Below are positions 47,173-60,740 of a stretch of DNA of 64,000 bases, piece by piece; the first letter of the stretch is position 1; every line of letters starts with the position of its first letter. Position numbers and translations under genes: made by a program. Source of the stretch: Diadema setosum (lineage: Eukaryota; Echinodermata; Echinoidea; Diadematoida; Diadematidae); contig NC_092706.1 of the NCBI RefSeq assembly GCF_964275005.1, positions 3,725,113 to 3,789,112 on the forward strand, read 5' to 3'. Under the pieces are notes generated by a model. The model ran no database searches, was not told where the DNA came from, and worked only from the letters and a program-made list of their open reading frames with translations.

Positions 47173-48123
47173 TCAAAGAGACACGACGTCGATCATTTCC
47201 TCCTCGTCTTCTGGTTCCTCTGCTGCTTTCCTCGGTTGACGTCTCGCTGGTCGGGCCTTCAGCGACGAGACCGACGCAACCGGTGCCCTGAGCTGATGTT
47301 GGTCGTACACTCCAAACACGGGAACACGAGTGAAGGGTACCGGGTAGTAACTGCTGGAGCAGATGCTTGATCCCTGGTGGTAGGCCGCTGGGTATGGGAG
47401 GTACTGCGGTCCAAGACAGCACGGGCTAGCACAGGCGACTGGGTGATGGGTACTCCGGCGAGCGGAAATCATGGTGTACGGAGAGTAGCGGACGCTCGTC
47501 GGACGGTAAGCCGGGTGAGTGGTGCTTGGTTGATGGGGAGGCGGACACACTGGTGGTTGCGTGGTGTAGCAGGTGGTTGACGCAGGCAATGGCGATGAAC
47601 GTTCGATGCCCACGGGCGAAGCAGCAGGTGACACCGAGACGTACGGGGGAGATGGTGGCGGCGTTGGTGGTAGCTGATGGCAGGGTACTTTGGCGACCGG
47701 CGCTAACAACAACTCTGACGTCGAGTGGGACGCGGGACGAGGAGAAGGCGTTCTAGCTGCAGTACGAGGCGACGCTGTGCCAATCTTCCGGCAGGTAGCA
47801 GCCAACAAGGCCAGAGGGCTCGGCTTGCCGATACAAGATGCATCCTCGTCGGAGAGCTGGAATGAAGAAAAAAAAAAGAGGAAATTATTACTTAAATGAC
47901 ATTTACAGTAACATAATTCTTGATAGAAACTGATATGAACAATTCAAGCTCAAATTAAAAGGAGTTTTTGGTAAAAAAAAAAAAGAGAGGAAAAATTAAG
48001 CCCCATATATTGACATCTCATCAAAAAAAAAAAAAAAATCATAATGGTTTCAGAGCACATACTCGGTAAATAACGAGAGTGCAAACATACCTGTAAATAC
48101 TTTGACTTGACACTCGTTGCCAT
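47173..48123 (-). CDS. Finger-less Sp5-like protein, copy F
   Basis: Exons 48091-48123 and 47173-47856; 238 aa, the longest copy. The poly(A) signal AATAAA is at 47043-47048. Distinctive residues are SHSTSELLLAP, MISARRSTHHPVACAS, FTRVPVF in place of FTHVPVF, and SSLKARPARR. The acidic tail EEPEDEEEMIDVVSL has Met in place of the first Ile. The change keeps the hydrophobic-hydrophobic-x-hydrophobic pattern. Confidence 0.75.
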
Positions 48124-48296
48124 CCTAATAGTCTTGGCGTTCGTTCGGTATCACAATGATTATAAACTGTACTGTAAATCCAAAGTACACTTTCAGGTAC
48201 AATAAGTATATAGAACTTGGAGGCGAGCACTTGAGGCAGACGTAGTATCGATGGTTGGAAGTCAAAGAATGATGAGCCTTTCTTCTGAAGCAGCAG

Positions 48297-48573
48297 TATT
48301 TATACCATGTCTGCCAATATAGTCTTGTCATTCACCTTCATCACGAAGGAGGAAAGTTGTAATAATAGCGGTCGGTAGATCACAGGTGGCGTGTGATCTC
48401 CGCCGATCGTATTCTTGAATAGTCCAGTCATTCCACTCACATTATCCTGTCAAATCCTCACGCCACTCAACGGTCCCATCCAATCCGCATCCCTCCAACC
48501 CTTTGGCAATGACAGCTCATTGTCCAATGACCGCCCGGACTCGCTGACCGTGACCGTGGGTGACAAGCGTTAG
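48297..48573 (-). promoter_or_regulatory. Promoter of copy F
   Basis: TATAAATA at 48297-48304; dyad arms at 48378-48384 and 48392-48398; CCAATGACCGCCCGGAC near 48524. Confidence 0.65.
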
Positions 48574-49269
48574 CGCACCGGACAAAGCACAGCACTGAGC
48601 TATTGTTTTGACCATCTGGCCGAAGCTATGACTAGACTGAGCGAAGCGGTCTATCGATTGAGCATAACTTGCATGTTTCCACGCAAGGTCTTGTGTTACT
48701 CATTAGAAACATGGAATACTAGTAATGCAAGTTACGCCCAGTTTATAGGGGAATGTACATTCCGATTTGTTGGTCTTAGCACTTTAGCAGTTATTGATAG
48801 ATGATATTATCTGCGTTAGAAAATATTTTTGTGGGCGTATCCACGTTGTCTGAAAAAAGAGGAAAAAAATATGGCACATACTGAGATAATCTTCCGGCCA
48901 CATAATAATGATCAGGGGATAAACTATACATTGTATAAGTCAACAAGCATAATGCATTACATAGGTCCACTGGGATACTTGTTCATGTTTTTCTCAGACT
49001 GGTGCATGTATTAAAATTCTGCTATATATACAACGTATTTTTAGTATAAGCACCATTATTGACCAGTTTTATGAATAAGTGGCTGTGGAAAAGATTTTAT
49101 AAAGAACTAATCAGGGATTCATATCAGTATTTAAAATCGAATTAGCATAGATTTAGTGTCGCTTTATCAGGCAAGTCTTACGTACCTATACTACTTGTTC
49201 AAAAGGCCAAAACATGCATAGATTTGAATATGTAATTAAACTAGTTTATTTCTCCACTGTATTTTAAAC

Positions 49270-49904
49270 GTGAAATCCAGTCCAAATTAGTTAGTCTGAT
49301 AAGAACAAGTAAAATGTTACGAATTCAACGGTAAAATTTTGATCGATATCGGGTGAAAAATAAGGAAGTTATGACATATTGAAGTTTCGCTAATTTTTCA
49401 GGAAACAGTTCTTGAACGGTCGATATAATTATGAATATGCAAATGGCAAAGTGACCATGTCATCCCCTTACAACCTACCATTTTGTCACAGTGGGACATA
49501 AAATTTTGAAATTTCCCGTTTTTTATTCCAATGCAATTATGCCCGAGTCTCAAATCCTGGTACATTTATAACTGATCACTTTTCTGAATGTTAACCGGGA
49601 ATAACATCAGGTTTCAGACTTCAATGTTAGAAACATTGAATTTTCGTCATTTTTTTTTTTTCGTTCATTTTTTTTTTCTGGTACATGATCGATGGAAAAT
49701 TGTGAGGTTGTGACATGTTAGCTCTCTCATTTTGCATATTCATATCCACTGTATAAGAACTGTTTTGCAGAAATTAGCAAAACTTCAAAATGCCATAACT
49801 TCTTTATTTTTTATCCCATTTGAGTCAAATTTCTACCGTTGAACTCGTAAAATTTTATTCTTTTATATCAGTCTAACTTTTAGTTGGACTGGCTTTCTTT
49901 CCCC
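49270..49904. mobile_element. Long-TIR element, unit F
   Basis: Orthologous in position to 40926-41535. It is slightly longer because of an extra poly-T stretch and a duplicated TTTCTTTCC at its right end. Confidence 0.65.
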
Positions 49905-50584
49905 TTCAATGCTTGTCATTCAGTCTGCGTGCATTAGGTGCTGCTATGTTGCACAACACAGCCATGGCGAGCCCTTCGTCATTATTATGGTGTCCATAAA
50001 GTTCAATGTATCACAAAGTCCGGTGGTTTATTTCGTTTGTTCCACGATTTTAGTTTCCGTGAAAACGTCTGAAACATTTTTTTTTTCAGATTCCCTTGCC
50101 GTTTTGCTTCCACGATAATGACCTCCTAGATCTTTATGAGAGCATTAATTAGAATATCAATAAAACGTGATTAACGCAAGGTGATAATGACAAATAATAC
50201 AAAACACATACCACCAAACGTGCACGAGCATTGATTGTGCAGATGTTATATACTTATATATCATCTGATTAATTGTTACATTGCTAAACACTATTATATA
50301 TTCTCCACAAATCCTTCTGATTACACTGTAATAATTATAGAGATAAAAAGTAACATAAGATGGGAAAAAAAGTGATGTGATCTTTAAAAAACTTAATGAT
50401 AAACACTGAAATGCGAATGTGAAATATGGTGCATGTCTTTTGCGATTCAGACATGTGCAAACTTGATGAGTCTATGCCCAGGTCATAGATTGACAGGCGA
50501 AAAAGGAGGATACTTTGACGAGTCGGTAAGATCTGAGCTATCTTTTGATCTTCTTCATCCGTGCCGTACCGGTCGCTCAGCATT

Positions 50585-50728
50585 CTACAGGATGGACCAA
50601 GTGATAGCAGCCATCTTTTGTCCCATCTTAATAGATACGAGTACATCATAATCTCCTCGATCATCGTACTCAGACTGCGTAAAAACTATTCTCCGCCTCC
50701 TATTATGTTTCTGAGCTACGTGGCCAAC
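50585..50728 (-). pseudogene. Decayed homeodomain-like exon, unit F/G
   Basis: Acceptor CTTCAG, then VGHVAQKHNRRRRIVFTQSE and DVLVSIKMGQKMAAITWSIL before TAG. It differs from unit E by A to V and LA to VS changes. Confidence 0.3.
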
Positions 50729-52089
50729 CTGAAGAGTGGACAAACATGACTTGTTCAGCTGTTGGTATTGAACTACAGACCTGGTTAATACGTAGACTGC
50801 TTCGGAGGAGAATGAATGAAAAACTTTTAGTACTGGTGGACGGGTACCTAATAATAGATAGGCTCAGGTGAAAGAAGGGGTGTAAGAAAGAGGGGGGGGG
50901 GTAGACGGAGGGGGATAGAGGGAGAGAGTTCATGTTTATGGGTATATCTTTATGCTTTGATAATGCACATATACCTACAGTTGTATATAATATACAAGAC
51001 AGATGATGACTAAAATGATAACGCCATGGTTACGTTGAGACTGCGAAACGCACACTTGTATCAGGTGATATGGTGACAAAATGTTCATCAACATCAGACA
51101 TAATATTCATTCATTTATTTCATTTATTGGTACTAACATCAACCACGTTTTGTTGTTGTTACTTTTTTCAGTTAGTGCGTGCAATAAAAACAAGTAGGCT
51201 GTCTTGATAAAATACAATTTGAAACAATTACATAAAAACTTTGCACATGGTATACATACGTGGCAAGACACAATAAGAGAGAAATATAGAATTAAGAAAA
51301 TGATTTTTTGCTTCATTTGAAAGAAAGGTATACAATTTTTGGTTAGGCAGAGAATGGTAATAATCGTCGTATAAAGCACATCGAATTGATGTGAGGAGGT
51401 AAATAATTCCCCAGGTAAAATATTAATCCCCTCAATATTTCACCATTTTGGTGTATCCCTTTTATTCTTGTGCTTGAAATTAATATGTGCACCAAGCTTC
51501 TTCTTCGCATCAAATTAATGTAGTGTTGTTATGATATAGCCTGCCAAACTATGAGATTTATGTGGAATGGGTTTGAAGTATATAGCGAGACAAGAATTTA
51601 TTTAAAAACATCTGAAACACTATACAATCTCATATCTTTCAATTTCAGGGCCAGTTCGAAGAAACTGCTCTAACTAGTCTGTATGGCTTGCTTGATCAGT
51701 GTCATGTTAAACATTGAGTTTGACTGTAATTTTTCCCAATACTGTATTTCTTTGTTCATTTTCTTCTCTGCATTTTGTTTGTATTTTTAGTAAAGGTTTG
51801 TTTGGTAACGTCACCATGCAGCTGGATAAATCATAGATCCCGAATCGATACACCATGGTGAAATGTTTCACACCCTACATTAAACATCTTTACAAAGACT
51901 CCCCTGTCTCTCCGTTCACTTTCACTCTAATTCTTGGCATCTTCTTTTTTCACTCTATCCCACCTCTCAACCTTAAATATAAAATACATTGAAAAGTTGA
52001 TTCATTAGGCATTCGAAGAATACATCATCACCACTGTAAATACCAACAAACTTGCCAACAAATTACTGAAATAACCCAAGATAAAGCAT

Positions 52090-52290
52090 ACAATTCTAAG
52101 AGAACTTCAAAATTTATTTTGATGAAAATCGGTTCTTAAATGGCTGAAATATCCAAAAACAAAGAAAACATAATAATGGTGGGTCCCACCTTTTATTATA
52201 GTACCGCTTTGTCTAACTTTGTTTTTGGATCTCTCAGCTTTTTCAAAACCGTTTTCCATCGAATGAAATTTGAAGTCCTCTTAGAATTGT
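52090..52290. mobile_element. Foldback MITE, unit F
   Basis: The copy of 43761-43947 at the same position in unit F. It keeps a longer right arm (CTCAGCTTTTTCAAAACCG) that unit E has partly lost. Confidence 0.65.
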
Positions 52291-52390
52291 ATGTTCTCTC
52301 ATATTTCATATTAATGTTTTTTTTTTTTTCTTATATCTCAATATGTTAAAACCTAAATCCCCATCTCAACTAAAGCTATACTGCTATATC

Positions 52391-52546
52391 AGGGCTCCAC
52401 ACTAACTTTTAATTTTGATGGCCCAAAGGCAAACATCCGACCTCTTTTGGTGGCCCGATCAGGCCACCAAATTCTTCATTTCTGAAATTTTGGTGGCCCG
52501 ACGTGCGTTTTTGGTGGCCCCGGGCCACCGTTAGTGTCGAGCCGTG
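52391..52546. mobile_element. hAT-type MITE with 8-bp target duplication
   Basis: Ends (C)AGGGCTCCACACTAAC and GTTAGTGTCGAGCCGTG; GGTGGCCCG-like motifs repeat inside in both orientations. GCTATATC flanks both sides (52383-52390, 52547-52554) and occurs once at the empty site in unit E (44027-44034). An 8-bp duplication with CAGGG-type ends is characteristic of hAT. Confidence 0.8.
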
Positions 52547-53008
52547 GCTATATCCTTTAAGTATGCACTTCTTCCAGACTGGCCATGGTGATCTGTCAAG
52601 GGTGTCAACTCTTTTGTCCGATGAAGCGCCCATGAGGTTAAGAATAGGGATCAGGAGACACTGGTAGATGAGAGTGGGCATTTTTGATCTCTTCCGCCGG
52701 CCGCCACCGGAACACCAGACCCGACCAGATCCCGTCTGATCATGTCAATCAGCTACCCGTCCAATCAACAGCTCGCTGGCCTTTGTTTCGTGAGGGTCAG
52801 TGATGACAGGTAATCGACCAATGACCGTTCGCACTTGACCGCTGCTGAGGATGATGAGCAACCAAACTTCGAAAGCAGTGGTCTCATCACATATAAGCTT
52901 CGGGATTTTGTCCTTTCGCTACCTGTTAAATAAATTTCGACTGTGAGTAGGCCAACGCAGTCCATCGCAGCTCAACTGCTAAGAATACGAAACAACTATT
53001 GAACTAGC

Positions 53009-53009
<1 letters not shown>

Positions 53010-53049
<40 letters not shown>
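53010..53049 (+). repeat. (GT)n microsatellite
   Basis: Twenty GT units at the same place as 44490-44529 in unit E. A shorter run follows module 2 in unit G near 61036. Confidence 0.9.
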
Positions 53050-53052
<3 letters not shown>

Positions 53053-55839
53053 ATTTGTAGGGTTCAAGCATCCTTTACTCTTTTATAACATTTTACCAGT
53101 ATTGTCAGAATTAAGAGTTCGTTTCGAAAAAAAAAAAGTCATAAAGAACAGTAAACTGTTATCAGTGTTGTTTCCGTCACAAAGGTTCGTTGCGTCGACT
53201 GCATAAGGTTTCTCCTCTTTAGCCATGCACATAATATACTTCACACTTAAGTTTACGAAACTTTGCTAAAAATCGCGATATAATCCTGATCATCTTTCCA
53301 AAGCTATCAGTATTGAATACAGGGCCAATGCGTATACGGGTTACAAAATAAACCTTTTTTAAAACATCAATATCATAGATAGAAATCAAATATTCATGTA
53401 TTTATTAGCCGGAATGTCGTCACTGATATTCGTGTTACTCCACTTGTTTTGGTGAAACGCTCGCTCATGAAAGATGAAAATGACATTTTCTCATTAATAA
53501 TATTATGATTTGATTCATATATATTTTACTTATTTCACCAGCACTCAAAAAACGTATCACGTATTAATTGAAGCAAATCTGTGTCATGAAAATACTCCCC
53601 GTGAGTTCAGGTCGAGTTTTAAAGTATTTGAGTGAAAATTTGCACTCACAACTTTATTTTGTACAATACAATTCTATCAGATACATATATAGCAGTCATG
53701 CAGAACAATAGAGCTGTACATGTAGAGAGAAATACAGTATGATGAGAGAGAGAGAAAGGGGAGATACAATTTATATTGCTGTTTTGATTGTAAGTTCAGC
53801 ACTAGTTATTGCTTCTTAATTCACTGTCTGAGGAGGACGATTTTCGGGACGCCATGATGAACACTAATTGTGCTAGTGCTCTAATTATATTACAGTGTAT
53901 ATAAACACAATTTTAAAGTTGACATCAGTTAAAACAGATGAACAGAGTGATATAGCATTCTCTTCAAACTCTAGCATTAAATGATATGAAATTTAATTGT
54001 CTCATGTTTTCCTTTACTGAATAAGAATTTACAAACAGAGGTGCATAATGTCTTACAACTATCTTGTTAGCTTTTGTTCAAAGAAATTGTTTTTCACTTT
54101 TTTAACGACTTAGCAAGTAGAAGTCACCATTGCTAAGTTAATCCAACACAGCCTGATGCGAATAAACATGATAAAGTGTTTCTTGCCGATACTTCGTCAA
54201 AAAGGGAAAATTCATTGAATTACGATTATCTTGTTTGCAGGTCAGGTAGGAATTTGTGGGGCCATGACACTCACTTCATCTGAACGGAACATGACTGCGA
54301 TTCTCATTAAAATCACATTTCACGAAACGTATATGAAATTTGAAAATGCCATTCTCAGTTCCAACTCTATGTAAGATTTTGATGAAACCTCCTACATCAT
54401 TATTTTGTTTGATTTTATTCTATCATAGTGAATTCAAATTCGTATTGCATTGCATATCATATCCGATTTTTTATCTAACATTTATATTTGTTTGAAACTG
54501 ATAGCGAGTTCATATTACGCTGCCAAGAACGCATGATTGTGACGTAGTGACGCAATTTCCGTTCCCGATGCTCCTACGTACAGGAATGGTCAATGTCAAG
54601 GGTCCGCGCTTGCACCTGTCATTGATGTTCAACTCTCGAACTGACTTTGACTGACAGGCCAAAATTAGCTCTCTTCCCAGGGCGGAAAGATCTAAACGTA
54701 CCTTTGAAAGCGTTCACTCCGCGCCGCCTCATTATCATGCCAGGATCGTCATCTGACTTAAAAGTTAATAGCTTTCTTTTGTTTGCGAGAGACATCTTTT
54801 CATCGCTTATACACTCCAGAGCGGTATAGTCATGATTAACATCGCCTGTTGTTCTTCTAATCTATAGAAACATTATGTCGAAGACTGGAACCAGGGAGGT
54901 GGAAACAGAGCTCACTGATGGAACTGAATGGAGAGGGAATATAAGCGTTGCCAACTTGAACTGATTCAGGGTGGAGGTGAATTGATAGATGGGGAGAAGG
55001 GAGAAAAAAAAAGGGAGAGGAAGATAGCTTGACTGCTTGCTAACAAGTGGAATTTGGGGGGTTTATTGGATATTTCTTCCAGTATGTAGTCGTTTATTTG
55101 TAACAGTTAGTGACAACGATAAAGAGGCGTATTGGTAGTATTATGTGTTGTAATGACGATGTGCAGGCCTAGTATTTTTCCTCCTGCTTGTGTGCTTCGC
55201 TTATTAGAAATGTATGAATGTCGCCCCTCTCTCTCTCTTGTTTCTATGATTTTATTATGATGTTACACATCACAATATGCACACACACACACACACAAAT
55301 ACGCAGAATTCATAACGAAACTTCTACCAGTCTGTATAAGTCGTATATTTGGCTCAACACACTTTACTTCACTGTTTAAACAAGATGTGGATATTCAGTT
55401 TGGATTATGATGTACGGAGTATCGTTGGGTGTATATAGTATTGTATGGAGTTGTGGTATGTTTACTATTGCTCCTGCATATTCACTAATCTATCAGTTCG
55501 TCACTTTCATTCATTTTTGTGAGATAGTCTGGCAATTCACAGACTACACACACACAACACACACATGCACACACACGCACATATGAAAACCCGTATTTAT
55601 GACAGAATTAATTATTCACAAGCGCACAGATCAGCACTAAAGTGGACACATTCATACTTCTCGTAATCAATACACAGACAAAGCGGTGTAATCTTCAATA
55701 TATATTTTATTTATTTTCTCACCTGAACAGAAGCTTGTTCAAGCGATTTACACACAACACACATTTGACAAACCAAGAAGTCTTTAGCATAAAGAAACTC
55801 CAGGGGCGTCTTAACCCAAAATCCATATCAATCTCCACT

Positions 55840-56776
55840 TCAAATAGACACGACGTCGATGATCTCCTCCTCGTCTTCCTGCTCTGCTGCTTTCCTCGGT
55901 TGACGTCTCGCTGGTCGGGTCTTCAGCGACGAGACCGACGCAACCGGTGCCCTGAGCTGATGCTGGTCGTACACTCCAAACACGGGAACATGCCTGAATG
56001 GTACCGGGTAGTAACTGCTGGAGCAGATGCTTGATTGCTGGTGGTAGGCCGCTGGGTATGGGAGGTACTGCGGTCCAAGACAGCACGGGCTGGAACAGGC
56101 GACTGGATAACGGGTACTTCGGCGAGCTGGAATCGTGGTGTACGTAGAGTAGCGGACGCTCGTCGGACGGTAAGCTGGGTGAGTGGTGCTTGGTTGCTGG
56201 GGAGGCGGACACACCGGTGGTTGCGTGGTGTAGCAGGTGGTTGACGCAGGCAATGGCGATGAACGATCGATGCCCACGGGCGAAGCAGCAGGTGACACCG
56301 AGACGTACGGGGGAGATGGTGGCGGCGTTGGTGGTAGGTGATGGCAGGGTACTTTGACGACCGGCGCTGACAAGTCTGACGTCGAGTCGGACGCGAGACG
56401 AGGAGAAGGCGTTCTAGCTGCAGTACGAGGCGACGCTGTGCCAATCTTCCGGCAGGTAGCAGCCAACAAGGCCAGAGGGCTCGGCTTGCCGATACAAGAT
56501 ATATCCTCGTCGGAGAGCTGGAATGAAGAAAATGAAAGAGGAAAATTATTAATTGAATGACATTTACAGCGACAGAATTCTTGATAGAAACTGATATGAA
56601 CGATTCAAGCTGAAATTAAAAAGAGTTCTTGGGAAAAAAAAAAGAAGAGGAAAAATTAAGCACCATATATTGACATTTCATCCAAAGAAAATCATAATGG
56701 TTTCAGAGTACATACTCGGTAAATAACGAGAGTGCAAACATACCTGTAAATACTTTGACTTGACACTCGTTGCCAT
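55840..56776 (-). CDS. Finger-less Sp5-like protein, copy G
   Basis: Exons 56744-56776 and 55840-56517; 236 aa, intact, the rightmost copy. The poly(A) signal AATAAA is at 55706-55711. Distinctive residues are DEDISC in place of DEDASC before the SP box, SPRLASDSTSDLSAPVVKV, CHHLPPTPP with the glutamine changed to His, STYTTIPARR, and PFRHVPVF. The final residue is Ile in place of Leu (IIDVVSI). Confidence 0.75.
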
Positions 56777-56951
56777 CCTAATAGTCTTGGCGTTCGTTCG
56801 GTGTCACGATGATAATAAACTGTATATTGTAAATCCAAAGTACACTTTCAGGTACAATAAGTATGTAGAACTTGGAGGCGAGCACTTGAGGCAGACGTAG
56901 TATCGATGGTTGGAAGTCAAAGAATGATGAGCCTTCCTTCTGAAGCAGCAG

Positions 56952-57226
56952 TATTTATACCATGTCTGCCAATAATCTTGTCATTCACTTTCATCACGAA
57001 GGAAGAAAGTTGTAATAATAGCGGTCGGTAGATCACAGGTGGCGTGTGATCTCCGCCGATCGTATTCTTGAATAGTTCAGTCATTCCACTCACATTATCC
57101 TATCAAATCCTCACGCCACTCAACGGCCCCATCCAATCCGCATTCCTCCAACCCTTTGCCAATGACAGCTCATTGTCCAATGACCGCGCGGACTCGCTGA
57201 CCGTGACGGTGGGTGACAAGCGTTAG
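56952..57226 (-). promoter_or_regulatory. Promoter of copy G
   Basis: TATAAATA at 56952-56959; dyad arms at 57031-57037 and 57045-57051; CCAATGACCGCGCGGAC near 57178. Confidence 0.65.
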
Positions 57227-57595
57227 CGCACTGGACAAAGCAGAGTACTGAGCTATTGTTTTGACCATCTGGCCGAAGCTATGACTAGACTGAGCGAAGC
57301 GGTGTAGATTGAGCATAACTTGCATGTTTCCACGCAAGGTCTTGTGTTACTCATATTAGAAACATGGAATAATGCAAGTTACGCCCAGTTTATAGGGGAA
57401 GGTACATTCCGATTTGTTGGTCTTAGCACTTAAGCAGTTATTGATAGATGATATTATCTGCGTTAGAAAATGTTTTTGTGGACGTATCCACGTTGTCTGA
57501 AAAAATAGGAAAAAATATGGCACGTACTGAGATAATCTTCTGGCCACATAATAATGATCAGGGGATAAACTATACAAAGTATAAGTCAACAAGCA

Positions 57596-57781
57596 CAGAG
57601 CTACCAAGTCTCACGCATTCTGCTAAGCTAAAAATTGAAAAAGCTCCCTACCGTGGGAGGCCACCGGGGGAGAAACCCCTCCCACACCCTCGCTCGCTGG
57701 CACATTCGCGCGCCGAGATGCCGAGCGATGCCGAGTCATGAAAATCTCACTCATAAAAATTTCTTGAACTTGGCATCCCTG
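57596..57781. mobile_element. 186-bp MITE with 6-bp target duplication
   Basis: Ends CAGAGCTACCAAG and CTTGGCATCCCTG are imperfect inverts, flanked by CAAGCA on both sides (57590-57595, 57782-57787). Units E (near 40600) and F (near 48943) have the single CAACAAGCATAATGC. It is found only in unit G and is GC-rich inside. The superfamily is unclear. Confidence 0.75.
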
Positions 57782-58102
57782 CAAGCATAATGCATTACAT
57801 AGGTCCACTGGGATGCTTGTTCATGTTTTTCTCAGACTGGTGCATGTATTGAAATTCTGCTACAACGTATTTTTAGTATAAGCACCATTATTGACCAGTT
57901 TTTATGAATTATTCAAGGGGCTGTGGAAAAGATTTTCTGAAGAACTTATCAGGGATTCATATCAGTGTTTAAAGTCGAATTGACATAGATTTAGTGTCGC
58001 TTTATCAGGCAAGTCTTACGCACCTGTATTACTTGTTCAAAAGGCCAAAACATGCATAGACTTGAATATGTAACTAGTTTATTTCTTAACTGTATTTTAA
58101 AC

Positions 58103-58707
58103 GGGAAATCCAATCCAAATTAGTTAGTCTGATAAAAAAGAGTAAAATGTTACGAATTCAATGGTAAAATTTTGATCGATATCGGGTGAAAAATAAGGAA
58201 GTTATGACATTTTGAAGTTTCGCTAATTTTTCAGGAAACAGTTCTTGAACGGTCGATATAATCATGAATATGCATATGGCAAAGTGAGCATGTCATCTCC
58301 TTACGACTTTCTATATTGTTGGGACATAAAATTTTGAAATTTCCCGTTTTTAATTCCAATGCAAGTATGCCCGAGTCTCAAATCCTGGTACATCTATAAC
58401 TGATCACTTTTCTGAATGTTAATCGGGAATAACATCATGTTTCAGACTTCAATGTTAGAAACATTGAATTTTCGTCATTGTTTTTTTCTGGTACATGATC
58501 GATGGAAAATTGTGAGGTTATGACATGTTAGCTCTCAGTTTGCATATTCATATCCACTGTATAAGAACTGTTTTGCAGAAATTAGCAAAACTTCAAATGC
58601 CATAACTTCTTTATTTTTTATCCCATTTGAGTCAAATTTCTACCGTTGAACTCGTAAAATTTTACTCTTTTATATCAGTCTAACTTTTAGTTGGACTGGC
58701 TTTCCCC
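58103..58707. mobile_element. Long-TIR element, unit G
   Basis: The third positional copy of the element at 40926-41535, of similar length and similarly without coding capacity. Confidence 0.65.
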
Positions 58708-59362
58708 TTCAATGCTTGTAATTCAGTCTGCGTGCATTAGGCGCTGCTATGTTGCACAACACAGCCATGGCGAGCCCTTCGTCATTATGGTGTCCACAAG
58801 TTCAATGTATCACAAAGTCCGGTGGTTTATTTCGTTTGTTCCACGATTTTAGTTTCCGTGAAAACGTCTGAAACATTTTTTTTTTTTTTTTTCAGATTCC
58901 CTTGCCGTTTTGCTTCCATGATAACGCCCTCCTCGATCTTTATGAGAGCTTTATATCAATAAAACGTAAATAACGCGAGGTGATAATGACAAATAATAAT
59001 AAAAAAAAAACCATACCACCAAACATGCATGAGCGTTGATTGTACAGAGGTTATAGACTTATATATCTGATTTACATTGCTAAACACTATTACATATTCT
59101 CCACAAATCCTTCTGATTACACTGTAATGATTATAGAGATAAAAAGTAGCATAAGATGAAAAAAAAAAGAAGAAGAAAGTAATGTGATTTTTAAAACACG
59201 TATTGATAAACACTGACATGCGAATGTGAAATATGGCGCATGTCTGTTGCGATTCAGACATGTGCAAAACTTGATGAGTCTATGCCCAGGTCATATAGAT
59301 TGACAGGCGAAAGGAGGATACTTTGACGAGTCGGTAAGATCTGAGCTATCTTTTGATCTTCT

Positions 59363-59536
59363 TCATCCGTGCCGTACCGGTCGCTCAGCATTCTTCAGGA
59401 TGGACCAAGTGATAGCAGCCATCTTTTGTCCTATCTTAATAGCTAAGAGTACATCGTAATCTCCTCGATCATCGTACTCAGACTCCGTGAAAACTATTCT
59501 CCGCCTCCTATTGTATTCATGAGCTGCGTGGCCAAC
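59363..59536 (-). pseudogene. Homeodomain-like block, unit G, longest open version
   Basis: Acceptor CTGCAG at 59537-59542, then VGHAAHEYNRRRRIVFTESE. The frame continues through LAIKIGQKMAAITWSILK and NAERPVRHG because the TAG of the other copies is AAG here. The extra residues add a basic stretch after the Trp, as at the end of a homeodomain helix 3, though spacing and core residues (WFxN) do not match. Confidence 0.3.
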
Positions 59537-59599
59537 CTGCAGAGTGGACTTAGTACAAAAATCTTGTATGCCATACATTGTACTGAGACCTTACTTTGA

Positions 59600-60740
59600 C
59601 TGCCTGGAGGAGAAATGAATGAAGGGCTTATATCTATTGGGGGACGGGCATTATCTAATACAGATACGATCATGTGAAAGTTGGTGTGTGAGAAGGAGAG
59701 ATATAAGGGAGAGGGGGATACGTGTTTGCGTATAATTATGTGTACAATATATTTTGTTCGTGCTATGTTCATGCTTATAGCTGTATCAAGACGGATGTTG
59801 ACTGAAATAATCAATTGAAAAATATAAATTCAAAACGCCATTTTTTTTTAGTTTAAGGCTGCAAAACGCACACTATTAGATGATAGATTGTGAAATTTTT
59901 CATCAAAATCAGACTCCTGTGTGCATCAAATCAAAAATTCTAAACAAAAAGTGTTGTTATGATTTAACCTGCCATAACGATGGGTTTTATGTGGAATTGG
60001 TAAGACTGATTTAGAAAAGTATGAAACACTATTCAATTTCATGGCTTTCTAATTCTAATGGAGGTTCGTAGAAACTGCCATAACCAGTCTGTATACCAAT
60101 AACTTGCTTGATTTTACCATTATTCATCGGTGTCATGTTAACCATGGTGTTGAGTCCGATGTACATTTTTTCCTATCATTATACTGCGTGAATTAAGTGT
60201 TTATTTTCTTCTCTGCTGTTATTCGTTTATCTTTTAAGTACTGGTTTGTTTACTAACGTCACCATGCAGCTGGGTAATTCATGTATACCTACTAGATACA
60301 CCCTATATTGTGCAATGTCTCTCTCACATCACAGTTCAACCATAATATGCGAAGATTTCCCCTGTCTTTCCGCTCACTTTCTTGACACCTTGTGTTTCCA
60401 CTCTATCCCATCTGTCAACCTAGAGATCCGGGAAACATACTAAAAATTTGTTTCATTAGGTATTCAACTACTTTCAATGTCCTCACCACCGTAAACCGCC
60501 AACAGACTTGCCAACAAATTCCGGAAATATAACGCAAGATAAAGCAAGAATTGTGAATTGTAGTACCGAGAATCTTGATTAGCCACATGGAGTGCAGCTC
60601 CGCATGATTAGTCTATTTTTATCGTTAAAGGCTGGACACGGTGATCCGTCGAGGGTGTTGATCGTTACTTTGTCCGAAGAAGCACCCATGAGGTTAAAAA
60701 TAGGGACCTGTAGATGAGAGCGGGCATTTTTAGATCTCTT
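59600..60740. other. Diverged class II spacer, no supported gene
   Basis: Matches 42440-44150 with many differences and lacks the foldback MITE. It is the most diverged spacer in the array. Confidence 0.5.
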
